This document shows, piece by piece, positions 8,821-17,263 of a stretch of 64,000 nt of DNA; positions within the stretch are counted from its first letter, which is position 1; the number at the start of each line of letters is the position of its first letter. The notes under the pieces are model-generated. The model was not told the DNA's origin. It ran no database searches and saw only the letters and a list, made by a program, of their open reading frames with translations. Source of the DNA: Neolewinella agarilytica (GTDB lineage: Bacteria; Bacteroidota; Bacteroidia; Chitinophagales; Saprospiraceae); contig NZ_FOFB01000013.1 in assembly GCF_900110645.1 (NCBI RefSeq), forward strand, positions 62,001 to 126,000, read 5' to 3'. A program made the position numbers and the translations under genes.

Positions 8821-10617
8821 CTACACCAATAGTTCTCCTGGTGTCTTAAGGGTTACCCGTTCTGTGCCCAGCAAGGTGCGCTTTTGCCCGGAAGTCCGGG
8901 TGAAGATATACTGGAAGAAGAAGTTAGCGGTGTGAATTTTAGACTGGTAGAAATTAGCCTCATCCTGTCCGTCAGCGGTGGGAGCCGCCTTAGCGGCGGC
9001 CACTGCCTGCCGCAGCCAAAGCCAGCCCAGCACGTGCAGGCTGAAGTAGTCAAGGAAGATCGTCGCGTCGGCCAGGAAGACTTTTGGGTCTTCACTTTGC
9101 GCTAATCCCATCAGATGCCCCAGAACTTGTTGTACTCCCCCGAGGCTTTTGCCGAGGGTTTCCGCCATACTGCGGGTTTCGTCGTGGTTAACGGCAGTGG
9201 AGATCGTTTCCTGCATTTCCTCCGTGAGGAATTGCAGGGCTTTACCCTTATGCATCATCAGTTTACGCCCCAGAAGGTCAAGGCCGTGAATGGTCGTGGT
9301 TCCTTCGTAGATGGCATTTACGCGAATGTCGCGGTAGATCTGTTCCAGCGGAAAATCATCAGTGTAACCGGCACCACCGAGCACCTGCATACCCTGGCTG
9401 ACGGCCTCGGTGCCGTACTCACTGGGGAATGATTTAGCGATGGGCGTCAGCAACTCCATCAACAGGTGAGTACGTTCTTTTTCGGCTGGGTCCTGGCTGA
9501 CCTTACTGATGTCTTCCCAGAGGGAACACTGTAGCAGGAGATCAACGCTACCTTCCACGACGGCCTTCTGGAAAAGCAACATCCGGCGAACGTCGGCGTG
9601 CTCAATGATGAGCACCTGCCCGGTGTTGACGTCTTTGTTTCCGGGATGGCGCCCCTGCGGGCGCTCTTTAGCGTACTGCAGGCTGGCGTAGTAGGCCGCT
9701 GAGGCCGAGGCGGCGGCCATAACGCCCGTGCCGATCCGGGCTTCGTTCATCATCTGGAACATATTGTTCAGCCCACGGAACTCCTCTCCCACCAGGTAGC
9801 CTTTCGTCTGTCCCTGTTCGCCGTACATAAGGTGAGCGGCGACGTAGCCTTTCTGTCCCATTTTACCGTAGATGCCGGCGGTGGTAACGTGATTATCCAC
9901 CAGGCCATTTTCCGTAGGCAGGTGCTTGGGCACCACGAAAAGGCTGACGCCCTTCATGCCTTTGGGGCCATCTTTTTTGCGGGCCAACAGCAGGTGAACA
10001 ACATTCTCCGTTGCGTTATGATCTCCGCCGCTGATGTAGATTTTTTGTCCCTTGATGGCGTAGCTGCCATCACCGAGATCCTCGTAAGAAGTAGTGATAT
10101 CTGATAACGAAGAGCCGGCCTGCGGCTCGGTCAGAGCCATGGTTCCCTGCCATTCACCGGCGGCCATTTTCTCCAGGTAGGTAGCCTTCAGCTCGTCGGA
10201 GCCAAAATTGAGAATCAGGTTAGCGGCGCCCGTGGTGAGGAAGCTGTAAGCAGCCATATTTCCGTTGGCAGCCTGAAAGATCAGCCCCGCGGCATTCAGA
10301 ATGACCGTAGGCATTTGTTGTCCGTTATTTTCATAAGGCCAGGCTGCGTTCAACCAACCGGCGGCGCCCATGGCCCGCATACCCTCTCCTACTTCCGGCA
10401 ATACGTGGACCTCTCCATCTTTATAGTAAGCTTTCTTTTTGTCCATCTCCCGATAGTAGGGAAACAAGTATTTATCCGACAGCTCCTTGGCGGCATCCAG
10501 GGTCATTTCGGTGGCCTCATGGTCAAAAGCTTCGTGAGCTTCGAAGGAGCGGATTTTTTTCAGGTCCAACACTTCATTCAGGATGAAACGAAGGTTACGG
10601 GTGGAGATATATTGCAT
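8821..10617 (-). CDS. Acyl-CoA dehydrogenase with C-terminal extension
   Basis: 598-residue FAD-dependent acyl-CoA dehydrogenase that introduces the alpha-beta double bond in acyl-CoA, passing electrons to ETF. Visible: GTMALTEPQAGSSLSDI (flavin/substrate loop), KIYISGGDHN, EARIGTGVMAAASASAAY, PSEYGTEAVSQGMQVLGGAGYTDDFPLEQIYRD, and IYEGTTTIHGLDLLGRK, whose Glu438 is in the catalytic-base position of this subgroup. At about 600 residues it belongs to the long subgroup with an extra C-terminal helical domain, often acting on unusual or long substrates. The start is MQYISTRNLRF at 10617; the in-frame extension upstream is repeat-derived. Confidence 0.92.
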   Translation of the reverse strand: MQYISTRNLRFILNEVLDLKKIRSFEAHEAFDHEATEMTLDAAKELSDKYLFPYYREMDKKKAYYKDGEVHVLPEVGEGMRAMGAAGWLNAAWPYENNGQQMPTVILNAAGLIFQAANGNMAAYSFLTTGAANLILNFGSDELKATYLEKMAAGEWQGTMALTEPQAGSSLSDITTSYEDLGDGSYAIKGQKIYISGGDHNATENVVHLLLARKKDGPKGMKGVSLFVVPKHLPTENGLVDNHVTTAGIYGKMGQKGYVAAHLMYGEQGQTKGYLVGEEFRGLNNMFQMMNEARIGTGVMAAASASAAYYASLQYAKERPQGRHPGNKDVNTGQVLIIEHADVRRMLLFQKAVVEGSVDLLLQCSLWEDISKVSQDPAEKERTHLLMELLTPIAKSFPSEYGTEAVSQGMQVLGGAGYTDDFPLEQIYRDIRVNAIYEGTTTIHGLDLLGRKLMMHKGKALQFLTEEMQETISTAVNHDETRSMAETLGKSLGGVQQVLGHLMGLAQSEDPKVFLADATIFLDYFSLHVLGWLWLRQAVAAAKAAPTADGQDEANFYQSKIHTANFFFQYIFTRTSGQKRTLLGTERVTLKTPGELLV

Positions 10618-10685
10618 GATGTTTTCGTTGGGGCGGTGAAGATAGGGAGGAGTTAGCGAATTTTCGCTGGAAGGGACAAAATTTA

Positions 10686-10710
10686 GGGCGCGGACGCGGG
10701 ATGCAGGGGG
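10686..10710 (-). repeat. Dispersed GCGC/GGTGCA-type motif, diverged copy
   Basis: GGGCGCGGACGCGGG then ATGCAGGGGG matches the repeat consensus except GGATGC for GGTGC. It lies in the 124-bp spacer between the acyl-CoA dehydrogenase start and the next gene. Confidence 0.5.
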
Positions 10711-10741
10711 GAGGTTGGGGGGCGGGGGAGTCACAACCAAC

Positions 10742-12661
10742 TCACTCAACGGTAAAAACCCGCAGCCCATCCAACACCATCCCTGGCTGAGAATTACCAC
10801 CATTCCAGAAGGAGACGACAACCTGATCGGCTCCAGCATCGGGGACTTTAGAGTCGATGTGTACGCTACGGCGCCAGTCGTGATTGAGGACCCGGTGCAT
10901 CCGGATCATCCGGCGCTTTACCTCTACGCCGTTACGGCGGAAGGCGATGATCATCTGGGCGGAGTTGTCGCGGTTACCGCGCGGCTGATCGATTTTAACG
11001 TCGACGGAGGCACGAATCCAGGTGCGGGGAGGCAGGTCGATGTCGGTGATAAAATCCGGACTGTTCTGTTGTTTAGCCACCAGGCATAATGCACCGTTAC
11101 CCGTTACGGGAGTCAGGCCACAGTCGTCGGTGGAGCGGTCCTCGAAGTCGTTCTCGTAGAGAAGCTGACCGATGGTCGCTTCCCCCGGGAAAAACTCGGG
11201 GGTGTCGAGAGCGAGGCGGTCATCATAGTTTTTGTCGAAGGTGTAAAGTGTCCGCCAAAAATAAGTTTCCGTCATCTGCTCCGTCAGGAAGAGTCCGCCC
11301 CGATGAGCCTGATGCGTGAACCAGAGGTTGTGCCAGGTGAAGAGGAGGAGCAAACCTCCTATGAAAAAGGGAAGGATTTTGGCGGAAGTTTTTCCTTGCT
11401 CCTTAGCTACGCCTTGCACCTGCGGTTGCGCCCCAAGACCCTGGACGCTCGAAGGTCCCTCTGCTCCTTCGTCGCTCCGGGACGCTTCGAGGTCCTTCTC
11501 CCAACCAAAAACCCATCCCAGAAAGGCTGCGAGCGGGAAAGACAGCGTTACGTAAGCCTGCACCATCGTCCGCTGCCCCAGACTTCCGCCATACCACCAA
11601 ACACTCCAGGCGAAGGCGACGTAAATGAAAAGCACCGCGTGGAGGAAAGTCGGGAAGAAGATTTCTCTCCGCTGAAAAAAGAGCGGCAGGAAGCCCAGAG
11701 CCCCAAAAGCCATCAGCGGCGTATACACCAGCCAGCCCGCTTTATAACTGAATAGACCGTGGTAAATGTGTGCCTTCAGCCAGTCAAAACCCTGATCCTG
11801 ATAACTGTATACGATCCAGTCTCCGCTGACGTATTTCCAGTAAAACAGCTGTAAAGAACCAATGGCAAGTGTCACAGCTGCCGCGCCCACCAGCTTGGCC
11901 CAATGCTGGCCAAAGAAAGCCAATCGCTCCTGAATGGCGCCCTTCTTCGTCAGGTCTAACCCCCATAGAATCGGCAGTAAAGCCGCAATGATTTCCGTCG
12001 GTCGGGTAAGCGCCATCAAGCCGATACACCCCCCAATCAGCAGCGCGCGCCGCCAGCTCGCCTTAGTGTAGAACCGGTGAGTGGTGAGCAACAAAAGCGC
12101 GTAGAGTGTGAAAACATTGTTGTGGGTCATGGCCCCGTCAATGGCCGAATAGTTCAGGTAATTCGTTCCAAAAGCGATGCAAAGCAGCGTAAGGGCCACC
12201 GCTTCTTCCCGGAAGTAGTGCCGGAGTAAAACCATCAGCCAGTACAAGCCCAGAAAACTAACGAGCAGACTCCCCAACGAGATCATGAACTGATAGGGAT
12301 GAGAAAAACCATCTGCGGGATAGATTTCACTCACGCTCGCCCACCCATGTGCCACGGCAAAAAACGGCAGGTACATGACCGACTGCCCGAGGCTGTATTT
12401 CATGACCCGGTTACCACTCTCATGGGTAAAAGCCTGGTAAGGGTCACTGGTGGGACGATAATCACTGATTACGTCGTCCAGAAACTTAACTTCCTTAAGG
12501 TCCTGATAAATGAAGGCAGCCGGTAAGTACATATAGTAGCCGCTCACATCATAACTGATGGTCGCCTCGGCCCCCGCCTGCTGCCACTTGGGGTAATAGC
12601 AGAAATGTACCAGGCTAATGAGCAGGTAAGAAGCAAGAAGGGCGAGGGTGGCGGATCGCAT
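10742..12661 (-). CDS. Polytopic membrane protein, GT-C glycosyltransferase-like
   Basis: 639-residue integral membrane protein, function not identified. About ten hydrophobic segments cover the first 450 residues. An early loop carries ISYDVSGYYMYLPAAFIY, a D-x-x-x-Y arrangement reminiscent of the first periplasmic loop of GT-C lipid-linked sugar transferases. The last 170 residues after the final helix look like an exported beta-sandwich (LLYENDFEDRSTDDCG, DFITDIDLPPRTWIRASVDVKID). A TATCTTCG box ends 5 nt before the ATG. Residues of about 388-417 (DLEASRSDEGAEGP to GAQPQVQG) lie in a loop and are encoded by two different dispersed repeats. Confidence 0.6.
   Translation of the reverse strand: MRSATLALLASYLLISLVHFCYYPKWQQAGAEATISYDVSGYYMYLPAAFIYQDLKEVKFLDDVISDYRPTSDPYQAFTHESGNRVMKYSLGQSVMYLPFFAVAHGWASVSEIYPADGFSHPYQFMISLGSLLVSFLGLYWLMVLLRHYFREEAVALTLLCIAFGTNYLNYSAIDGAMTHNNVFTLYALLLLTTHRFYTKASWRRALLIGGCIGLMALTRPTEIIAALLPILWGLDLTKKGAIQERLAFFGQHWAKLVGAAAVTLAIGSLQLFYWKYVSGDWIVYSYQDQGFDWLKAHIYHGLFSYKAGWLVYTPLMAFGALGFLPLFFQRREIFFPTFLHAVLFIYVAFAWSVWWYGGSLGQRTMVQAYVTLSFPLAAFLGWVFGWEKDLEASRSDEGAEGPSSVQGLGAQPQVQGVAKEQGKTSAKILPFFIGGLLLLFTWHNLWFTHQAHRGGLFLTEQMTETYFWRTLYTFDKNYDDRLALDTPEFFPGEATIGQLLYENDFEDRSTDDCGLTPVTGNGALCLVAKQQNSPDFITDIDLPPRTWIRASVDVKIDQPRGNRDNSAQMIIAFRRNGVEVKRRMIRMHRVLNHDWRRSVHIDSKVPDAGADQVVVSFWNGGNSQPGMVLDGLRVFTVE
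11412..11434 (-). repeat. Dispersed motif inside the GT-C-like gene
   Basis: CCTTGCACCTGCGGTTGCGC on the plus strand; read on the gene strand it encodes GAQPQVQG in a hydrophilic loop. Confidence 0.7.
11442..11497. repeat. REP-like half-hairpin inside the GT-C-like gene
   Basis: GGACGCTCGAAGGTCC followed by GGGACGCTTCGAGGTCC resembles half of the 143-bp palindromic element and the degenerate copy at 35459-35567. It encodes the loop segment LEASRSDEGAEGPSSVQG. Confidence 0.5.
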
Positions 12662-12966
12662 GGGGGCGAAGATAGAGAATGGAGGAATGGGAGAATGCCA
12701 ACGGGTGAGTTGGATTCTTAGAATGAGAAAAAGGATTTGTAGGATTTAAAAGCTATACCATCGAAACTAGAGTTTTCCCCCAGTAATTCCGCAGGAATTA
12801 CGGCTAATAAAGGAGCTGATTGTAGAGGCATAAAGGACTAACCATCATCTCTAGCGGAGGCGGTCGGACGGATCATTTCGACGAGCGCCCTCCAGCGCAG
12901 CGAAGAGGGAGAGAGGAGAAATCTCCGACCGCTCGTAGTGGAATCGGAGGAAAAGGCCAACCGCTC
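12662..12966. other. Spacer with decayed sequence and inverted repeats
   Basis: No gene found. It contains a hairpin (GTAATTCCGCAGGAATTAC near 12783) and a long-range pair, AGGCGGTCGGA near 12858 with TCCGACCGCT near 12928. A short run of gagaatgg-type repeats sits near 12677. The right end passes directly into the PQQ dehydrogenase remnant. Confidence 0.5.
12667..12674 (-). promoter_or_regulatory. -7 box TATCTTCG, 5 nt before ATG
   Basis: On the minus strand TATCTTCG is followed by CCCCC and the ATG of the GT-C-like gene. If the box works as the Bacteroidota -7 element, transcription would start at or next to the ATG. moeA has nearly the same arrangement. Confidence 0.5.
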
Positions 12967-13239
12967 TTGATGTTACATACCGGAACGGAAAACTACGGCG
13001 GCCCCGTCGTTACCGCTGGCGGACTCCTCTTCATCGCCGCCACCGGCGACCCGATGTTCAAAGCCTATAACAAGCGGACGGGCGAGCTACTCTGGAAATA
13101 CAAGCTTCCGGCAGCGGGCTTTGCTACGCCTGCGATGTATGAGATTGATGGGAAGCAGATCGTGGTGATTGCCTGCGGGGGTGGGAAACTGAATACGCTG
13201 GCGGGGGATGGGTATGTAGCGTTTGGGTTAGCGGAATGA
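12967..13239 (+). pseudogene. C-terminal remnant of a PQQ-dependent dehydrogenase
   Basis: The 90 codons match the end of a quinoprotein glucose/alcohol dehydrogenase: GTENYGGPVVTAGGLLFIAATGD, then KRTGELLWKYKLPAAGFATPAMYEIDGKQ and VVIACGGGK. The full enzymes run to about 650-700 residues with a beta-propeller; everything before this last blade or so is missing, and the sequence just upstream is repeat-like. There is no proper start (TTG/ATG only by chance). It is best read as a deletion remnant. Oxidation of sugars or alcohols in the periplasm would have been the original role. Confidence 0.8.
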
Positions 13240-13292
13240 GGGAATGGGTGAATGAAGAAATGAGTGAATGAAGGAATGAGTGAATGGGAGAA
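13227..13292. repeat. Degenerate GAATGRGT simple repeat
   Basis: A run of gaatga/gaatgg units (GAATGGGTGAATGAAGAAAT and on) begins near the stop of the PQQ remnant. Similar short runs occur near 12680, 51270 and 60405, always between genes. Confidence 0.55.
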
Positions 13293-13318
13293 TGACAGTA
13301 TTTCGTCTGTCCCGAAAA

Positions 13319-14446
13319 TCATTTTCGCGCTCCCAAGGTTGTCAACACCCTCGCCCGCTCCTCCGGCGTATTCGCATTTGAAATCGGCGTTTCGTCTTCG
13401 ATTTCCAGCAGCGCGACGTCGCTGTTGATGAGCATCTTGCGGGGGCAGGCCCGGCCGAGGCTCAGGAATTGCAGCAGGCGGGAATAGGCTCTTGGCTCGT
13501 AGATGGCGACGAGGGGCTCGGGGAAAGGCTTGCTGGCGCCCTTGATGGCGGTGGCAAATTTGCGGGAATCGCGGGCAGAGATTAAAGCATTTAAAGTGTC
13601 AGTTTCCAGGAGGGGAAGATCACAGGCGAGGACGAGCCAGGCGGTGTCAGGCTCCATTAGTAGGGCCGTACAGATGGCGCCCATGGGGCCCATTCCCGCG
13701 AAACGGTCGGTGATCTGGGGTACAGCAGCGTCTGCGGAATCGGTGACGGCGGCTACGGAGAGGTAGGGCTCCAGTCCGGCGGTGCGGCACATAGCGATCA
13801 TCCGATCTACTTCGCTGGTTTCCTGGCGGTACACGAGCTGGCTTTTATCGGTTCCCATCCGGGAGCTTTTGCCGCCGGTGAGGATGAGGGCTTTGAGTGG
13901 TGGGCGGTGGGCAGTGGCTTCCGACCGGAGGAGGGGAAGCAACAGATTATGGCTGTCTTCGAATTTCCCTTGCACCCGCGGTCCCGCGGCTAAATGTTCC
14001 TGCAGCCAGTCGGGCATTTCCTCCGCACCGGGGCAAAAAATGACAGCAGCTACATCCGTCAACTGCTCTTTTCTACGCGCTAAAGTTCCTGCCTTTTTCG
14101 GGTCCACGAAGACGATCTGCCGTGCCGCCGGGTAGTGATTGCCATTCACCAGCACAAGGTCATACTCCTTGCCCAGCAGCTGATCGTCGTATTCATTCCA
14201 GGTGGAAGGGCTGTCGTTCATCAGTTTCTCCCCCACCCGACGGGCATCGTGGCCGGGCAAATCTCCGTGCTTCCCGCTAACGGTAAGCACCCGAAAAGAT
14301 TCACTCAACTGCGGCAACCATTCTTCCAGCAGCCCGTCAATACGCGCACAGGTAGTGCCCACTAATGCGAACTCCGCACGCGCATAATTCCCCAATTGCG
14401 GGCGAAGAAGCTTGGGGTGTTTCTGATGTGTTTTCTCCGTGGACAT
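13319..14446 (-). CDS. mobA: Molybdenum cofactor guanylyltransferase with extra N-terminal domain
   Basis: The C-terminal half (from about residue 185) is MobA, which transfers GMP from GTP to Mo-molybdopterin: LILTGGKSSRMGTDKSQL is the nucleotide-binding loop, and ITDRFAGMGPMGAI and LACDLPLLETDTL follow. Residues 1-175 form a second domain (FALVGTTCARIDGLLEEWLPQL, LTVSGKHGD) that may be a degenerate MobB-type GTP-binding domain without its P-loop; this is uncertain. The linker AAGPRVQG before the MobA domain is encoded by a dispersed repeat. moeA lies 112 bp upstream on the same strand, so the pair is probably one transcript. Confidence 0.85.
   Translation of the reverse strand: MSTEKTHQKHPKLLRPQLGNYARAEFALVGTTCARIDGLLEEWLPQLSESFRVLTVSGKHGDLPGHDARRVGEKLMNDSPSTWNEYDDQLLGKEYDLVLVNGNHYPAARQIVFVDPKKAGTLARRKEQLTDVAAVIFCPGAEEMPDWLQEHLAAGPRVQGKFEDSHNLLLPLLRSEATAHRPPLKALILTGGKSSRMGTDKSQLVYRQETSEVDRMIAMCRTAGLEPYLSVAAVTDSADAAVPQITDRFAGMGPMGAICTALLMEPDTAWLVLACDLPLLETDTLNALISARDSRKFATAIKGASKPFPEPLVAIYEPRAYSRLLQFLSLGRACPRKMLINSDVALLEIEDETPISNANTPEERARVLTTLGARK
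13967..13990 (-). repeat. Dispersed motif inside mobA
   Basis: CCCTTGCACCCGCGG then TCCCGCGGC on the plus strand; on the gene strand it encodes AAGPRVQG in the linker between the two domains. Confidence 0.7.
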
Positions 14447-14558
14447 GATGAAGCATTATTTTCTGGAAGGGTAACAGCCTGAAGGCCTTAATGGATGGAT
14501 GGGCGCAGCACGCAGGTGCCATGAAAGCCTTAAAAGCAAGGGGATGCACTCCCGGAAA

Positions 14559-15752
14559 TCAAAGTCTCAACACCCGGAACACTTCTCCCGCCGCGAATTC
14601 CGCCCGCTCCGCCGGCAGTTCCAAAAAACCATCGGAGCGCAGCAAACTGGCGGCATCCCCTGAGCCGGCGTGCGGCGTTGGGGTGGCGAGCAATTGTCCA
14701 CTTTCCGGATCAGCCTTCAGGGAAACCAGCTGAAACAGCGTTAATGAAGGCTTGAAAGTAAGGGCCTCCGTTAGTGCGGCAAAAACGGTGTTTGGTTCCG
14801 TCATGTGTAATCGCTGCCGCAGAAAAGGCATTACCATTCCGAGCGTACAGTTCACGCTGGAGATGGGGTTTCCCGGCAGTCCGAAAACCATCGTGTCTCC
14901 CAGTCGACCCGCCCAGAGCGGTTTGCCGGGTCGCTGCGCGACCCCATGAAAGAGTTTCTCTACGCCCAACTCCTGCAATATACCGGGCACATAGTCCAGC
15001 TTACCCTTAGACACCCCTCCGCTGAGCATAACTAATTCGTTGTTGCGGACGATAGCGGACAGCGACTCCCGCAGCCTTTCCGGCTCGTCCGGCAAATGGT
15101 GCAAGGCAGGCTCAATGCCCAATCCCCGGAGCACCTCCCGCAGTTGAAACAGGTTGGACATCCGAATCTGGTGCGGCAGCGGCCTGGCCGCAACGTCCAC
15201 CAGCTCATTACCGGTAGCAATAATAGCCGTTCGCGGCAGCGCACTTACTTCCACTTCGGCGTAGCCGCAGGTAGCCAGCATTCCGATCTCCGCTATGCCA
15301 ATGCGACAACCGGGAGTAGCCAGCTCCGCCCCTTCCTCAATATCTTTACCGCGGTAATGGATGCTTTTGCCATCTTCCACTCCTTCCGGCAGGTGAAAAC
15401 CGCCACCCTCCGCCCGTAAATCTTCGTAGCGGATAACGGTGGTGGCTCCCTCGGGCAGGGCAGCGCCGGTCATGATTTCAATGCACTTGGTGGCATCCGT
15501 TAAAGCGCGGGGGCTTTGCCCCGCTGCCTGCATCCAGGCTACGGGAAAGAAACGCTGCCCGGCGGCGTAGGCAGCGTAATCAATGCAGATGCCATCCATC
15601 GCCACACGGTTGAAGGGCGGTTGGTCGCGGTCGGCCCGTAGGGTCTGCCTCAACACCCGGCCTGCGGCCTGGCCTAAAGCAACGGTCTCGGTTCCCCAAT
15701 CGGGGTCTTGTTGGGCTAGTATGTCGGTGGCCTCGGTGTGCGTAATGAGCAT
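14559..15752 (-). CDS. moeA: Molybdopterin molybdenumtransferase
   Basis: MoeA inserts molybdate into adenylated molybdopterin. 397 residues, normal length. Recognisable: LGQAAGRVLRQTLRADRDQPPFNRVAMDG (substrate-binding start), EIMTGAALPEGATTVIRYED, RTAIIATGNELV, and MLSGGVSKGKLDYVPGILQELGV with GKPLWAGRLGDTMVFGLPGNPISS. TAACTTCG ends 5 nt before the ATG, a probable -7 box. It sits upstream of mobA on the same strand, supporting a small cofactor operon; no molybdoenzyme is in the window. Confidence 0.93.
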   Translation of the reverse strand: MLITHTEATDILAQQDPDWGTETVALGQAAGRVLRQTLRADRDQPPFNRVAMDGICIDYAAYAAGQRFFPVAWMQAAGQSPRALTDATKCIEIMTGAALPEGATTVIRYEDLRAEGGGFHLPEGVEDGKSIHYRGKDIEEGAELATPGCRIGIAEIGMLATCGYAEVEVSALPRTAIIATGNELVDVAARPLPHQIRMSNLFQLREVLRGLGIEPALHHLPDEPERLRESLSAIVRNNELVMLSGGVSKGKLDYVPGILQELGVEKLFHGVAQRPGKPLWAGRLGDTMVFGLPGNPISSVNCTLGMVMPFLRQRLHMTEPNTVFAALTEALTFKPSLTLFQLVSLKADPESGQLLATPTPHAGSGDAASLLRSDGFLELPAERAEFAAGEVFRVLRL

Positions 15753-16072
15753 GGGGGCGAAGTTAGGGATTTGCTGCGCAGTACTTCGTGCTCTCGAGTT
15801 TCATTTCCGTACGGCAATATGTGATAGGTGATAAAATCGAACACCTGCCTCCAAGCTCCAAATAGGACGCTGAATTTAGCGCAATGAATAGTTTCTAGTC
15901 CCGATAGGGACGGGCCAGCCTCTTAGCGAGGTACGCAAGAGCCGCGCAGCGGGCGATGGAGTGCCTCGCTGGTCAGGTATTCATTTTAATCCAACCAACT
16001 ACCGCAGTTAAACGGTCCGAGAGCTTGTGCCCCCGTTCGCGCTCAACGCATAAGCGTCTCGACCAACAAAAA
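15753..16072. other. Spacer upstream of moeA, no gene seen
   Basis: Holds the moeA promoter-like box TAACTTCG (15758-15765, minus strand) and a small palindrome AGTCCCGATAGGGAC near 15898. No ORF here resembles a protein. Confidence 0.4.
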
Positions 16073-16100
16073 CGGGCCGCTGGCATTTGCCAACGGCCCG
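16073..16100 (-). terminator. Intrinsic terminator on the minus strand
   Basis: A GC-rich stem, GGGCCG.TGGC / GCCA.CGGCCC, is followed on the minus strand by GTTTTTGTTGG. The only minus-strand reading frame just upstream is the 21-codon ORF at 16105-16170, which it would terminate. Confidence 0.7.
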
Positions 16101-16104
16101 ACTA

Positions 16105-16170
16105 TCACACACATTCATTCACAATTCTTAGCAAGTCTGTTAGCACGCTTGCTATGTTGAACAAACCCAT
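16105..16170 (-). CDS. Possible 21-residue small protein
   Basis: ATG to TGA gives MGLFNIASVLTDLLRIVNEC plus a final V. GGGAGG stands 3 nt before the ATG, an unusually clear ribosome binding site for this genome, and the stop is 4 nt from a strong terminator. The residues alternate hydrophobic and charged in a way that could form one amphipathic helix. Its function is unknown. It could also be a leader of a longer untranslated transcript. No toxin or antitoxin partner was recognised. Confidence 0.4.
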   Translation of the reverse strand: MGLFNIASVLTDLLRIVNECV

Positions 16171-16286
16171 TTGCCTCCCAGGATGTTTGGTAAGGGTAAG
16201 GGAATAACTTAGCCGTAACAATTCCCCTTCCGTTTTGGGTAAACCTTAACGATCTCACTGGCCTTCCCCATAACGCCCATTCTTTT

Positions 16287-16294
16287 TATCTTCG
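16287..16294 (+). promoter_or_regulatory. -7 box TATCTTCG, 7 nt before ATG
   Basis: TATCTTCG precedes the TM2-domain gene with a 7-nt gap, part of the pattern of promoter boxes set against start codons in this window. Confidence 0.45.
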
Positions 16295-16301
16295 CCTTCG
16301 T

Positions 16302-17165
16302 ATGCTGAATAAGACACTCGCCGGATTTTTCGCCTTCTTCCTGGGTATATTTGGAGTCCACTATTTCTATATCGGGAAATGGTGGAAAGGGGTGTTACAG
16401 ATGGGGGCCTTTTGGCTATTCGTTTTTCTTGAAGGAGCAGGAAACGGACAACCTAGAGACCTTTTCGGCATACTCATCGCCATTACGGTCCTCTCTGCGG
16501 TTATTACCGGCATCACCTGGTGGGCGATGCCCGAGGAGAAGTGGAGAAAGAAGTACGACCCGGAATCATTGGCCGGGGAACGGGGCTTTGGCGCTATGGG
16601 CCTGCCCGCGCCCAGTAAGAACACGAAGGCCTTGAAAGCTGAAGGTATTCGCTACTACCGTAGTGCGGACTATGACCTGGCCATCGAAGCCTTCCTCGAA
16701 GCCGCTGACGCAGACATTGCTGACCCCGGCACCCACTTCAATCTGGCCTGCTCCTACGCCCAGCTCGGACAATACCCGGAATCCATGCGGCATTTAGAGC
16801 TGTCCGTCACCTTTGGCCTGCCAAAACCGGAACGGATCGAAAAGCACCCGGCCCTGGCGGCCATGCGTAAGCATACGGCCTTCAAGAATTTCCGGGAGAA
16901 CAATTACCGCCGGCTCAACCTCCTCGAAGGTGGCCCGAAAGCAGCAGAAGCACCGACCGTAATTCCCAAAGAAGAAACCCTCGAAGACTTCGCTACTCCT
17001 CCGCCCACTGTCAGTGACGCTCCGCCACGCGAGGCTTTTTCTGCTGACACACCGCCGCCTCAGCCCGACCTGCTGGAGCAAATCACCCGTTTGCGGGAAC
17101 TGCACGATGCCGGCGTGCTCACTCAACTGGAATATCAGAAGCAAAAAGAGCGGTTATTGGGTTAA
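16302..17165 (+). CDS. TM2 domain protein with TPR-like repeats and SHOCT tail
   Basis: 287-residue membrane-anchored protein. Residues 1-75 are a TM2 domain: two helices with GIFGVHYFYIGKWWKGVLQMG between them. Residues about 107-190 hold tetratricopeptide-like helices (KAEGIRYYRSADYDLAIEAF, GTHFNLACSYAQLGQYPESM). After a proline-rich linker, the last 30 residues are a SHOCT-like motif (LLEQITRLRELHDAGVLTQL then EYQKQK). The combination suggests an inner-membrane scaffold with a cytoplasmic assembly domain; the exact role is unknown. Confidence 0.8.
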   Translation: MLNKTLAGFFAFFLGIFGVHYFYIGKWWKGVLQMGAFWLFVFLEGAGNGQPRDLFGILIAITVLSAVITGITWWAMPEEKWRKKYDPESLAGERGFGAMGLPAPSKNTKALKAEGIRYYRSADYDLAIEAFLEAADADIADPGTHFNLACSYAQLGQYPESMRHLELSVTFGLPKPERIEKHPALAAMRKHTAFKNFRENNYRRLNLLEGGPKAAEAPTVIPKEETLEDFATPPPTVSDAPPREAFSADTPPPQPDLLEQITRLRELHDAGVLTQLEYQKQKERLLG

Positions 17166-17251
17166 CCGGGGCTTTGCACGCGGAGCGTGCAAGAAAACCT
17201 TCGGCACATAGAATGTGCAGCCTCCCGACAAAAAATCCACCCTGCCTCCGC

Positions 17252-17259
17252 TATCTTTG
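17252..17259 (+). promoter_or_regulatory. -7 box TATCTTTG, 4 nt before ATG
   Basis: An exact TAnnTTTG box is followed by CCCA and the ATG of the next gene. Start of transcription would fall at or beside the start codon, giving a leaderless message. Confidence 0.55.
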
Positions 17260-17263
17260 CCCA

